This document shows positions 8,318 to 16,503 of a stretch of 33,288 nucleotides of DNA, one piece after another. The position numbers and the translations under genes were made by a program. The notes under the pieces are model-generated. The model worked only from the letters and a program-made list of their open reading frames with translations. It had not been told where the DNA came from and made no database searches. The stretch is taken from positions 1 through 33,288 of the forward strand of contig JAWVZH010000010.1 of NCBI GenBank assembly GCA_033722295.1. The letters are read 5' to 3'. The DNA is from JAWVZH01 sp033722295. Its GTDB lineage: Bacteria; Bacteroidota; Bacteroidia; Chitinophagales; Saprospiraceae. The stretch's first letter is position 1, and each line of letters begins with the position of its first letter.

Positions 8318-8407
8318 GAATGCGAGGCACGCACTGTACGTAACAGAAATCAACCGACCTGGACACGGTAATTATGCAAATAAATGATTTTACTATATGT
8401 ATACACC

Positions 8408-8431
8408 TGTCAATCAACTTATTGATTGTCA
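8408..8431. promoter_or_regulatory. Inverted repeat between divergent peptide and TPR genes
   Basis: CAATCAA (8411-8417) and TTGATTG (8422-8428) form a perfect 7-bp inverted repeat around CTTA. TG and CA extend it on the outside after one mismatch. It lies about 90 bp from each of the two opposing -7 boxes, so it is a reasonable operator candidate. Confidence 0.4.
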
Positions 8432-8506
8432 CAGAAATAGAGATAAAAATCACCTTATGTTGCTGAGACAAATATAAAGTCATGCACTTTACATTCAGAT
8501 AACTTT

Positions 8507-8514
8507 TAACTTTG
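8507..8514 (+). promoter_or_regulatory. -7 box of the TPR-like gene
   Basis: TAACTTTG matches TAnnTTTG fully. Transcription would begin near 8520, about 55 nt before the ATG at 8578. The -33 region (CACTTTA) is only a weak match to TTTG. Confidence 0.55.
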
Positions 8515-8577
8515 ATTATGGACACGTTCATTCGAATAGAAAATGAATATTCTAATATGTATTAATCTGATTATCAA

Positions 8578-10083
8578 ATGAGTGGCATGAAAGATATAGC
8601 GGATCTGGTATCGATCGTCTGTAGATTCAAACCTCGACAGATCAATGTCATCGATGATGACAAGGATGACAAAGCCAATTTGCTTTACCAATTGATCGTC
8701 GACAATCGTAGTATTGACCAGGAGAAAGCGGCCAACGAAATATATGGGCAACCTTCAAGCTCGGCTTTCAGTAAACTCAAGATCCGTCTGAGAGAAAAGC
8801 TCTACAATACCCTGTTCTTCATAGATCTAAGGGGGCCCAAGTTTTCGAATTATATGAAAGCCAGCCTCGTCTGTTACAGGTACAAGACAATATTCTTTAT
8901 CCTTCGACGCTTCGGCGCCAATCATCTGGCTACACGAATTGGGGAAAAGACAGTAAAAAAGGCACTTGAATTTGATATGACTGAAGTAAGTTACGCTATT
9001 TTATCCGAACTATGCCTGTACTATTCGTCCGAATCCTTTAATGATAAAAAATACACTAAATACAAGAAACTGCTCGACGGCGAATTTAAGAAGCTGACTG
9101 CCAATCACCTCATGACCTCGGTATATGCCGAGATCTTTGCTATGTATACCAAAACGCGGTCTTCAAAGAAAGAGGAGGTCATCAACATTTTGGAAAATCA
9201 CCTCGATCAGATCAGAGAGTTGATCAGGGATAGCGATTCATTCTGGCTCAATAGAAAGGGTTACTTGCTACTCACCCTTTATTATCAGATCAAAGGGGAC
9301 CTGGACGAAGCTTTAAAGGTTTGCGATAAGGCACTGCACTTCTTCACTGATGTGACCACCATCCAGTCCAATGTGACCATTGTCAATTTTTACATCCAAC
9401 AACTTAATATCTATCTCAATCAAAAGAGGTTTAATGAAGGCCACAGGATCGCATTGAAAGCCAAGAACGAGGTTGTTTACTACAGTAATGACTGGCATGT
9501 CCTCTCATATCTTCATTTCCTCCTCTGTATGCACTGTAAGCAATATGACAAGGCTATCGAACTGTATCTGGAAGTGACCCAGCATGAGGGCTTTAAGAAA
9601 TTAAATACTTTCTTCAAGGAATCCTGGTCCATTTTTGAGGCGTATGTCCATCTGGTACGCGATAAGGCGGTCAAAGATTATGAACTCCCGAGGTTTTCGA
9701 TCAACAAATATGTCAACAACATCCCCCGGTTCTCGAAAGATAAAAGAGGTAACAATATCACTATTCTTGTTGCACAGTTCATCTTTCTTGTTCGTCAGAA
9801 CAAATTCAGCGATGTGATAGACCGGGTAGATGCTTTGAAGCAATACGCCCACCGCTACCTCCGTGAAGATGCCACCTTGCGTTCCAATTGCTTCATCAAG
9901 ATGTTGTTATGTGTGGTGAGGGCGAACTTCCATCCAACAGCCACAAAAAGATACGCGGAGAAATACATCAATAAACTGTACAATACCTCACCTACGGTCT
10001 CAGAACAAAGCACTGAGATCGAGATCATGCCCTATGAAGATCTTTGGGAGCTCATAATGGACATGCTGGAGGAAAAAGCATAA
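8578..10083 (+). CDS. TPR-like helical repeat protein, function unknown
   Basis: The 501 residues have no signal peptide or membrane segment, so the protein is probably cytoplasmic. Residues ~1-85 form a separate module (DKANLLYQLIVDNRSIDQEKAANEIYG, then AFSKLKIRLREKLYNTLFFIDL). Its helix-turn-helix-like look and basic face could suit DNA or protein binding. From ~95 to ~490 the sequence is a run of paired helices of TPR type, for example GYLLLTLYYQIKGDLDEALKVCDKALHFF and the later CMHCKQYDKAIELYLEVT. Helical-repeat proteins with a small N-terminal domain include peptide receptors such as the RRNPP group, but no specific family was recognised. It has its own promoter and is divergent from the small ORF at 8212-8271. 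Its C-terminal end faces the lipoprotein pair. Confidence 0.85.
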   Translation: MSGMKDIADLVSIVCRFKPRQINVIDDDKDDKANLLYQLIVDNRSIDQEKAANEIYGQPSSSAFSKLKIRLREKLYNTLFFIDLRGPKFSNYMKASLVCYRYKTIFFILRRFGANHLATRIGEKTVKKALEFDMTEVSYAILSELCLYYSSESFNDKKYTKYKKLLDGEFKKLTANHLMTSVYAEIFAMYTKTRSSKKEEVINILENHLDQIRELIRDSDSFWLNRKGYLLLTLYYQIKGDLDEALKVCDKALHFFTDVTTIQSNVTIVNFYIQQLNIYLNQKRFNEGHRIALKAKNEVVYYSNDWHVLSYLHFLLCMHCKQYDKAIELYLEVTQHEGFKKLNTFFKESWSIFEAYVHLVRDKAVKDYELPRFSINKYVNNIPRFSKDKRGNNITILVAQFIFLVRQNKFSDVIDRVDALKQYAHRYLREDATLRSNCFIKMLLCVVRANFHPTATKRYAEKYINKLYNTSPTVSEQSTEIEIMPYEDLWELIMDMLEEKA

Positions 10084-10148
10084 CATTGAGCTTGAGGCTC
10101 AGACTTCATGACACCTACTTTGATGGACCTTTCTCTTACGTCAGATTG

Positions 10149-10739
10149 CTAATCGATACAGGCAAACGGGTCGTTAATGACACTTTCTTCGCATATGACG
10201 AAATCCCCCCTGCCGGAATAGATGATCTCCTCCGATGCATTGTAAAACGCAAAATAGATCCGATGTCGTTCTCCGGTTCGCAACCCATCAAATATGATCG
10301 AATGCAATCTTATTTGCGCCATCCCTTCGGCTACCGGACTGCCAAAGCCTGCCGTCCCATTTCCCCATGAGTTGATAATGACCATCCTGAAATAGGAAGC
10401 TCCATTCAAATTCGCTGATATCGTCATGTCACCTCCATTCGGGACAGGATTAGGAAACGCTTTAACATCTGAAACCTCCGTTGCCGATTGTCCAAAGACC
10501 ATGATATCATCCGGAAAATTAAAATATGGTATGTCGTCTTCCGTCAACATGAGATCCGTCCAGTCATCATCACAGTCACCATAACAATCCATGAATACAC
10601 CATCACTATCATACAGATAAACTCCAGTGTGTCGCCCGTTGGATGGATCGTCATCATTAGGGCTGGTATCATCATCCTTGTCACATGCGATCAATGCAAT
10701 GCTCATTAATAACGGAAGAGTCAGTTTTCTCAAATTCAT
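10149..10739 (-). CDS. Small lipoprotein, function unknown
   Basis: The start is taken at ATG 10739 (MNLRKLTLPLLMSIALIAC), because that gives a clean lipoprotein signal with lipobox LIAC and the lipidated Cys at residue 19. An upstream in-frame ATG would place the signal in the middle. The 196-residue product then has an Asp-rich stretch (DKDDDTSPNDDDPSN), typical of Bacteroidota surface lipoproteins. A region beginning VKAFPNPVPNGG looks like the start of a T9SS-type β-sandwich but is not at the C-terminus. The rest is β-rich with Cys near the end (FVICEES). It lies 29 bp after the other lipoprotein gene and is probably co-transcribed. The function is not known. Confidence 0.8.
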   Translation of the reverse strand: MNLRKLTLPLLMSIALIACDKDDDTSPNDDDPSNGRHTGVYLYDSDGVFMDCYGDCDDDWTDLMLTEDDIPYFNFPDDIMVFGQSATEVSDVKAFPNPVPNGGDMTISANLNGASYFRMVIINSWGNGTAGFGSPVAEGMAQIRLHSIIFDGLRTGERHRIYFAFYNASEEIIYSGRGDFVICEESVINDPFACID

Positions 10740-10768
10740 GTTTTTATGATTTTCAAGTAACACATCTA

Positions 10769-11257
10769 TTAATTGTTCTTTCTGAGCGCATATATCCCCA
10801 ATCGCGGAGAATGAAAGTCCATGTCCTGGCCATTTTGAGAAACCTCTGCATATCTTTCTATCAGGCAGGAACAATCCTCATCTTCAGGCACACTTTCCCA
10901 GATCATCTCTACAAAGAATCTGTCCGAAAGTTCTCCTCCCTGATAATTGACCACTACTTCCGTACCACCTTCTTCATGAGCATTCAGGTAAAAAAGGTCA
11001 CCCTGAACCTCAATAAAGCGAACATTCTCGACCTGCGGTCCTACAAAGGCCATTTCCCCGAACTGATAGGCGGCCTTACCGGGAGAGACAAGTGATCTGA
11101 CAGTGACCGAATCCGGATTGGATGGCTCGAGAAGATTATTTCCCTCCTCATCCACGACAATAAATCTGAATGGTTCTGCAGGAGTCGTGCATTCAGGGCA
11201 GTCCTCAGCACATCCCAAACAGAACATCAGAAAGGTAAACAAGAAGAGAATTCGCAT
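10769..11257 (-). CDS. Small cysteine-containing lipoprotein, function unknown
   Basis: The 162-residue product starts with a lipoprotein signal (MRILFLFTFLMFCLGC, lipobox LGC at residues 14-16). It continues with CPEC and later a DCSC pair, so it has several cysteines in the mature part. The middle is β-rich (EPFRFIVVDEEGNNLLEPSNPDSVTV). It reads like a Bacteroidota DUF4249- or DUF4377-type small outer-membrane lipoprotein, but no family is certain. It is the first of two lipoprotein genes, divergent from aspS. A TACTTTG element (11287-11293, minus) may be part of its promoter. Confidence 0.8.
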   Translation of the reverse strand: MRILFLFTFLMFCLGCAEDCPECTTPAEPFRFIVVDEEGNNLLEPSNPDSVTVRSLVSPGKAAYQFGEMAFVGPQVENVRFIEVQGDLFYLNAHEEGGTEVVVNYQGGELSDRFFVEMIWESVPEDEDCSCLIERYAEVSQNGQDMDFHSPRLGIYALRKNN

Positions 11258-11412
11258 AATCGCCGGATTTCAAGTGTTGTTCAATACAAAGTATATCAAA
11301 TGGATCAAAAGTAACTGTAGTTATCCTTCTTTTTCAAAATACATCCTGGATATCCTAACCAGGAGACTCAAATATTGGCGGCATGTAAGAATGGTATAGT
11401 AAAGTGAAAATG

Positions 11413-11420
11413 TACCTTTG
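11413..11420 (+). promoter_or_regulatory. -7 box of aspS
   Basis: TACCTTTG is a full TAnnTTTG match, 19 bp before the aspS ATG at 11440. It lies inside the longer open frame that begins with GTG 11404, so that longer start cannot be translated from this promoter. No clear -33 TTTG is seen. Confidence 0.6.
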
Positions 11421-11439
11421 TCTTTCTAAATCGATATCG

Positions 11440-13221
11440 ATGTACAGAACTCATAATTGCGGTGAATTAAGGATCTCCAATACCGATGAGAAAGTCACAC
11501 TGGCCGGATGGATGGCAGTAAAACGTGACCTTGGGGGATTGACATTTATCGACCTCCGTGATCGTTATGGTATTACGCAACTGACATTTGACAAGGACCA
11601 AAGCCCTGAGCTGGCAAAAATCGCCGAGCGTATTACCAGAGAAACCGTTCTACAGGTAAAGGGGATAGTGAAGGAAAGGAGTAGTAAAAACCCCAATCGA
11701 CCTACCGGAGACATCGAAATAGATGTAGATGAACTGGTGATCCTTAACGGATCCAAATTGCCGCCATTCTTGATCGAAGATGAAACCGATGGTGGAGAAG
11801 AATTGAGAATGCGTTACAGATATCTTGACATCCGGAGAAACCCAGTGAAAGAGAAGTTGATCTTCAGGTCCATGGTGGCCCTGGAAACACGTAAATATTT
11901 GGGTGACCAGAATTTCGTAGAGGTCGAGACCCCGGTATTGATAAAAACAACGCCGGAAGGTGCCCGGGATTTTGTCGTTCCGAGCCGTATGCATCCAGGT
12001 CAGTTTTATGCACTCCCGCAATCACCACAAACGTTCAAGCAGATCCTGATGGTGGCGGGAATGGACAGATACTTTCAGTTGGTCAAATGTTTCAGGGATG
12101 AGGACCTCAGAGCTGACAGACAACCAGAGTTCACCCAAATAGATTGTGAAATGTCCTTTGTCCATCGCGACGACGTTCTCGAAACGTTCGAAGGGTTGAC
12201 CAAACATATCTTCAAAGAATGTATAGATGTTGAACTTCCTGAATTTCCCAGGATGTCCTATGACGAGGCTATGAAGACCTATGGTTCAGACAAACCGGAT
12301 CTCAGGTTTGATATGCCATTTGTGGAGCTGAACCATCTTGTGAAAGATCAGGGATTCGTAGTTTTTGACAGTGCCGAACTTGTTGTTGGCATATGCGCCA
12401 AGGGCATTGCCGACCAGTATAGCAACAAGGATATGAAAAAGTTGACCGAGTGGGTTCAGCGACCGCAGATCGGTGCAAAGGGTCTGGTCTACGCAAAATT
12501 CCAGGGTGATGGAAGTATAAAATCCACGGTCGGAAAATTTTTCGATGACGATGCGATTAAACAATGGGGTGAGGCCTGCGAAGCTGAGACAGGTGACATA
12601 CTTCTCATTCTTGCCGGTGAAAAGGAAAAGACAAGAAAACAGCTTGGAGAGCTGCGACTTGAAATGGGACGCCGACTGAACCTGATAAAACCGGGTGACT
12701 ACAAACCACTGTGGGTGGTCGACTTTCCGCTTTTGGAGTGGGATGAAGAAACAGAACGATTTCATGCCATGCATCATCCCTTCACCTCTCCCAAGGCTGA
12801 GGATCAGGATAAAATGTTGAGCGGTGATCATGAGACGATGAAAGCGTTAAGAGCTGACGCTTACGACCTTGTGATCAACGGGGTGGAGATCGGCGGGGGT
12901 TCCATCCGAATCCATGATCGCCAATTACAATCCAGGAATCTGGATCTTCTAGGATTCTCCAAGGAGGAGGCAGAAAAACAGTTTGGATTCTTGCTGGGGG
13001 CTTTCGAATATGGCGCTCCGCCACATGGAGGCATTGCCTTTGGCTTTGACCGGCTTTGTGCGATCATGCAGGGAGAGATCTCGATCCGCGATTACATCGC
13101 TTTCCCGAAGAACAACCAGGGGCGGGATACCATGATCGATGCACCGAGCACTATTTCGGAGGATCAACTCGAAGAGCTCAATCTGAAAGTAACTTTGGAA
13201 AGTCCTGACAAGAGCAGTTAG
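11440..13221 (+). CDS. aspS: Aspartyl-tRNA synthetase
   Basis: This class II synthetase charges tRNA-Asp. From ATG 11440 it has 593 residues and the bacterial layout. An N-terminal OB-fold anticodon-binding domain begins MYRTHNCGELRI and contains VTLAGWMAVKRDLGGLTFIDLRDR. Motif 2 FRDEDLRADRQPEFTQID lies near residues 218-235, a bacterial GAD insertion follows (~290-420), and motif 3 GAFEYGAPPHGGIAFGFDR lies near 520-538. The 12-residue N-terminal extension from GTG 11404 is not supported, because a -7 box sits inside it. It is convergent with alr. Confidence 0.97.
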   Translation: MYRTHNCGELRISNTDEKVTLAGWMAVKRDLGGLTFIDLRDRYGITQLTFDKDQSPELAKIAERITRETVLQVKGIVKERSSKNPNRPTGDIEIDVDELVILNGSKLPPFLIEDETDGGEELRMRYRYLDIRRNPVKEKLIFRSMVALETRKYLGDQNFVEVETPVLIKTTPEGARDFVVPSRMHPGQFYALPQSPQTFKQILMVAGMDRYFQLVKCFRDEDLRADRQPEFTQIDCEMSFVHRDDVLETFEGLTKHIFKECIDVELPEFPRMSYDEAMKTYGSDKPDLRFDMPFVELNHLVKDQGFVVFDSAELVVGICAKGIADQYSNKDMKKLTEWVQRPQIGAKGLVYAKFQGDGSIKSTVGKFFDDDAIKQWGEACEAETGDILLILAGEKEKTRKQLGELRLEMGRRLNLIKPGDYKPLWVVDFPLLEWDEETERFHAMHHPFTSPKAEDQDKMLSGDHETMKALRADAYDLVINGVEIGGGSIRIHDRQLQSRNLDLLGFSKEEAEKQFGFLLGAFEYGAPPHGGIAFGFDRLCAIMQGEISIRDYIAFPKNNQGRDTMIDAPSTISEDQLEELNLKVTLESPDKSS

Positions 13222-13244
13222 CTCGTAAAGCAGTAAAAAAGTCT

Positions 13245-14402
13245 CTATCTGACTATCTTTCTGGGAATAGCAGCCGGCAGGCGACTCAGCATTTCATTGT
13301 TGAGCAGTTGTGTACGATCTGTAAATGAACTTACCCTGATCACGCCATTCTTTTGCTTACCCAGGAGTACAACTTCATCATTGATCTGAACATTTGGAAT
13401 ATGACTTATATCCACCATGAAAAGGTTCATATTCACCAGACCGACTATAGGTGCCTTTTTTCCTTTTATCAATACATATCCCTTATTGGACAAAGCGCGC
13501 GAATATCCATTGCTATAACCTAAAGGAATAACAGCTATTTTCATTTCATGTAGCGCCTGGTAAGCCGTGCCATAACCGATGAAGTCACCTTCATTCACTT
13601 GCTTGATATCCATGACATCCGTCTTCCAGGTAATAATTCGTTTTAAGGGAGTGTCCTTATTCTTGCCTGTTGCACGCAAGTGGGCATAATAGATATCCGA
13701 ACTTGGCCAAAATCCATAGATCGACACCCCAATTCTTACCATATCCAATCTTGTCTGGGGGTACGCCAACGCAGCGGCACTACAGGCCATGTGACGATAT
13801 TTTGGTGTAAAGTTTTTCTTTTTCAATTCCTTGAGGATATCCTGGAACCTACTGATCTGAGGTTTGATCTTGAATTCATTGTTAAAAGTTTCAGCCCCTC
13901 CAATGTGTGTACAAACACCTTCAAACCTTACATGACGCTTATGCCTTTTTAACCAAGTTATAGTCTTGGAGAATGACTTGCGTTCCATCCCTGTTCTATT
14001 GGTACCTGTTTCAACTTCTACATGTATTACGGCCTGCTTTCCTACAGATTTGGCAACTTCCAGGATCTTGGGCAGTCGGCCATAATCAAAAACATAGAAT
14101 TCGATATCATTTTCGATCGCCCACGCGAGATCTTCATCATAGAGGATACCCATGATCATTATCTTGCAATTCTCTGAGCAGTGCTCCAATACTTCTTCAG
14201 CTTCATGAGCAGAAGCGACAGAAAAGTGGTGCACACCACATCTTTCGAGCATTACGGTCATCTGCGGTATGCCATGACCGTATGCGTTCGCCTTCACAAC
14301 TGCAGACAAAACTGTGTTTTTACCAATTTTTCTCTTCAGAAAATTGACGTTATTCTTTAAAGCGGATTGACTTAGATATATCCGGGATGAGTGTCTTACC
14401 AT
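13245..14402 (-). CDS. alr: Alanine racemase
   Basis: This PLP enzyme interconverts L- and D-alanine for peptidoglycan. From ATG 14402 it has 385 residues, normal length. AVVKANAYGHG near residues 34-44 holds the PLP lysine (~37). FIGYGTAY near 275 carries the second catalytic tyrosine (~277). LGYSNGYSRALSNKG and GLVNMNLFMVDIS complete the C-terminal β domain; the latter replaces the commoner VCMDQ text, as in other Bacteroidota Alr. The frame is open to 14459, but a start there would overlap the upstream gene, whose stop ends 10 bp before 14402. It is the last gene of an operon with the papain-like protein and the ATP-grasp ligase. Confidence 0.92.
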   Translation of the reverse strand: MVRHSSRIYLSQSALKNNVNFLKRKIGKNTVLSAVVKANAYGHGIPQMTVMLERCGVHHFSVASAHEAEEVLEHCSENCKIMIMGILYDEDLAWAIENDIEFYVFDYGRLPKILEVAKSVGKQAVIHVEVETGTNRTGMERKSFSKTITWLKRHKRHVRFEGVCTHIGGAETFNNEFKIKPQISRFQDILKELKKKNFTPKYRHMACSAAALAYPQTRLDMVRIGVSIYGFWPSSDIYYAHLRATGKNKDTPLKRIITWKTDVMDIKQVNEGDFIGYGTAYQALHEMKIAVIPLGYSNGYSRALSNKGYVLIKGKKAPIVGLVNMNLFMVDISHIPNVQINDEVVLLGKQKNGVIRVSSFTDRTQLLNNEMLSRLPAAIPRKIVR

Positions 14403-14412
14403 TTTGATCGTT

Positions 14413-16377
14413 CTAGTCCCAAAAGTATTGTTTTCCCCAACTCTCTTTAGCCAGTTCACGAACTTTTGGAAAATCTTTTACTTCGATATTCTCAACAAGC
14501 GTACCAGCTTCGAGGGAATTATAATGAAAAGCATACACACGAGAAGTGAATTCGTCAAATGGTAAAGACGATTCACCATGACGCTCTCCATTGCCAACAA
14601 CAGTGGGAACAATATCCTGTCCCCAGTTTTGACGACCTTCATTGTTGGGATTAAAAAAGTAGGCCCGCCAGTCTCCATCTGGACCCTGCTTTACACGGAG
14701 TAAAGAAACCGCATGGAATCCAAGAAATTCCGCCTGAGCCGTCGTTATGAATATGCCAAGTGGAATGGGATAGATCAACTTAAATCCACCATTGAACTCT
14801 GGATGGAAAGAGGCATAGAACAGCTCAACGAACTTCTGGTAGTTCTGGATCATGTTTGTCAATGGATTGTAACAGGAGATGAATCCGGTTTGTATCCAGT
14901 GACCATAAAAAGCAGGATTAACCGAAACGTGAGGATCCTGACCGGGATGCCTGAACTGAGCTTTCTGCATCATTTGCTGGTATACGTTGTCCAGGTGCGG
15001 CACCAGTACCACAGAGACAGGGTCGAGGTTGTAATCAAACGTTTGCTCATCGACATGTGGATTCGAAGTGATCAGCTCTCCTTCATATCTGAAACTCATT
15101 TCATTTGCTGCCGCAGCATTGATGATCATATTGATCAACTTCTCTGGAGAATGTCGGCTCCACATGCTTATACCACGTGCAGACTGACAGGTAGGGTTCA
15201 ATCCCTGTCCTATTCCGAGAGGCTGACCGAGTATCTGGATAACACCACCACATAACAACTGCTTTGGACTGATCCGAGCATTCTGGGATTGATTTTTCTT
15301 CAGCCTTCTTTCGATCTCCGAATCAAGCCTGATACTGAACAATTTGTTCAAAGCATTGAAAACCGCCTTCCTGGATAGGAGATTACGATTTATCAACTTG
15401 CTCAAGCCGTAAACGGCCTGGCGATTGTCCTCCAGGATGAAGTTTAAGATCGTATCAACGATAAATTTCTGATGGCGCTCCAGGTCGGCCTTGCCGTGAC
15501 TATCAAGAAACAAGGCATCGGACAAAAAGTCCGGGGCTCTTTTTGCTAACGTTCTCACAAGGGCGACATGAAACTTGGATACCAACCCAGTTTCATTCAT
15601 TTTATGCCCTATCAAGACAGCTTCCTTTCTGAGCTCTTCTATTGAAGCCTGATCCAGAAATCCCTGATAGGTCTGGAATTTCCAATACTCCTTTGTTCTT
15701 TCTGTGGGTTGGTAAAGTGCATCTATATAGAATTGTATCTTAACCTCGCTTTCCTGCTCCCCTTTCAACTCAATATTGTCTCTGACCAATTCTATCAGAT
15801 CTTCCACTCTTTCTGTCTGAATAGGCCTTTGTTCGGCTATCACTTCTATTTCATTGGCGAGGCGATCCAGGAGACTTCGTAGTGAAATTCTTGAAAGGAT
15901 GAAATCGAAAAGGAGTTTAAGCCTTTTGCGCTCATTTCTGGTCAATTTACTCCTGGCCTCTTCAGAGCCACCATGAAAAACGAGTCCAAAACTTGAGATT
16001 ACCGCCTCATGGAGAAATTCCTGTGCTTCCTGCCGGGAAATATCATCCGTCACCCATTCGCCCTGTGCTATCTTCAGCATGCGGAGTTCACTCAAACTCT
16101 CATATATGATCATGGGGAAGCCACTCATCAATGTGCCTTTCACGAGTGTGGGCACCAATTTAGCCGGTTCTTCCCAGCTGGTTCCCTGAAATATACCGGC
16201 TTCCACTACTTTCTCGATGTGGTCATATAATTGCTTCAATCCTTCCTCATCTCTCGACATCAGGTCTATCAGACTCAGGACCTTGGATGTCGCCCGTTGC
16301 TTCCGAATCCCGGAACCGGACAATTCATCCAACATATCCAGAAGCTTTATATGCCGCTCTGCAGCCACTGTTTTCAT
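14413..16377 (-). CDS. Large protein with papain-like Cys/His/Asn motifs, not recognised
   Basis: The 654 residues have no signal peptide or membrane helix, so the protein is probably cytoplasmic. Residues ~1-370 are helical and charged. The C-terminal half is the striking part. GQGLNPTCQSARGISMWS (residues 390-407) has Gln391 exactly six residues before Cys397, the spacing of the oxyanion Gln and nucleophile in papain. GFHAVSLLRV has His555, and YFFNPNN has Asn576, 21 residues later. This is the order and rough spacing of a papain/transglutaminase-type Gln-Cys-His-Asn set. It could act as a peptidase, amidase or acyl-transferase. It lies between an ATP-grasp ligase and alr (10-bp gap). The catalytic reading is inference from motifs only. 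Confidence 0.75.
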   Translation of the reverse strand: MKTVAAERHIKLLDMLDELSGSGIRKQRATSKVLSLIDLMSRDEEGLKQLYDHIEKVVEAGIFQGTSWEEPAKLVPTLVKGTLMSGFPMIIYESLSELRMLKIAQGEWVTDDISRQEAQEFLHEAVISSFGLVFHGGSEEARSKLTRNERKRLKLLFDFILSRISLRSLLDRLANEIEVIAEQRPIQTERVEDLIELVRDNIELKGEQESEVKIQFYIDALYQPTERTKEYWKFQTYQGFLDQASIEELRKEAVLIGHKMNETGLVSKFHVALVRTLAKRAPDFLSDALFLDSHGKADLERHQKFIVDTILNFILEDNRQAVYGLSKLINRNLLSRKAVFNALNKLFSIRLDSEIERRLKKNQSQNARISPKQLLCGGVIQILGQPLGIGQGLNPTCQSARGISMWSRHSPEKLINMIINAAAANEMSFRYEGELITSNPHVDEQTFDYNLDPVSVVLVPHLDNVYQQMMQKAQFRHPGQDPHVSVNPAFYGHWIQTGFISCYNPLTNMIQNYQKFVELFYASFHPEFNGGFKLIYPIPLGIFITTAQAEFLGFHAVSLLRVKQGPDGDWRAYFFNPNNEGRQNWGQDIVPTVVGNGERHGESSLPFDEFTSRVYAFHYNSLEAGTLVENIEVKDFPKVRELAKESWGKQYFWD

Positions 16378-16387
16378 TTAATTCTTA

Positions 16388-16471
16388 TTATACGACTTTA
16401 TCAATACGATGTGTAGGTCCCCTACTTGATACTCTTTGTCGAACAAGTCTCATGATCGAATGTTCAGCCAT
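16388..16471 (-). CDS. Possible 27-residue ORF inside the ATP-grasp operon
   Basis: ATG 16471 to TAA 16388 encodes MAEHSIMRLVRQRVSSRGPT followed by HRIDKVV. It begins 32 bp after the ATP-grasp stop and ends 10 bp before the papain-like start, the same 10-bp gap seen before alr. It is basic (five Arg, one Lys) and has no signal. It could be a small protein or peptide substrate of the neighbouring enzymes, or chance. A different overlapping frame of 16 codons also exists here, so support is limited. Confidence 0.25.
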   Translation of the reverse strand: MAEHSIMRLVRQRVSSRGPTHRIDKVV

Positions 16472-16503
16472 GCAAATATCGCTAAAATTCCATCCATCAT
16501 TGA

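Noticed and set aside
8259..8531. 90-codon minus-strand frame overlapping the divergent promoter region
   Set aside because: Covers two -7 boxes and the inverted repeat; composition is that of AT-rich intergenic DNA.
8518..8565. 15-codon ORF (MDTFIRIENEYSNMY) before the TPR-like gene
   Set aside because: Its ATG lies at or before the inferred transcription start, so it is probably not in the mRNA.
10087..10101. TGAGC/GCTCA hairpin between the TPR-like gene and the lipoprotein gene
   Set aside because: Only 5 bp and no T-run on either strand; too weak to call a terminator.
12286..12831. 181-codon minus-strand frame inside aspS
   Set aside because: Fully inside a secure gene on the other strand; no family resemblance.
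14713..15255. 180-codon plus-strand frame inside the papain-like gene
   Set aside because: Antisense shadow of a coding sequence with clear motifs.
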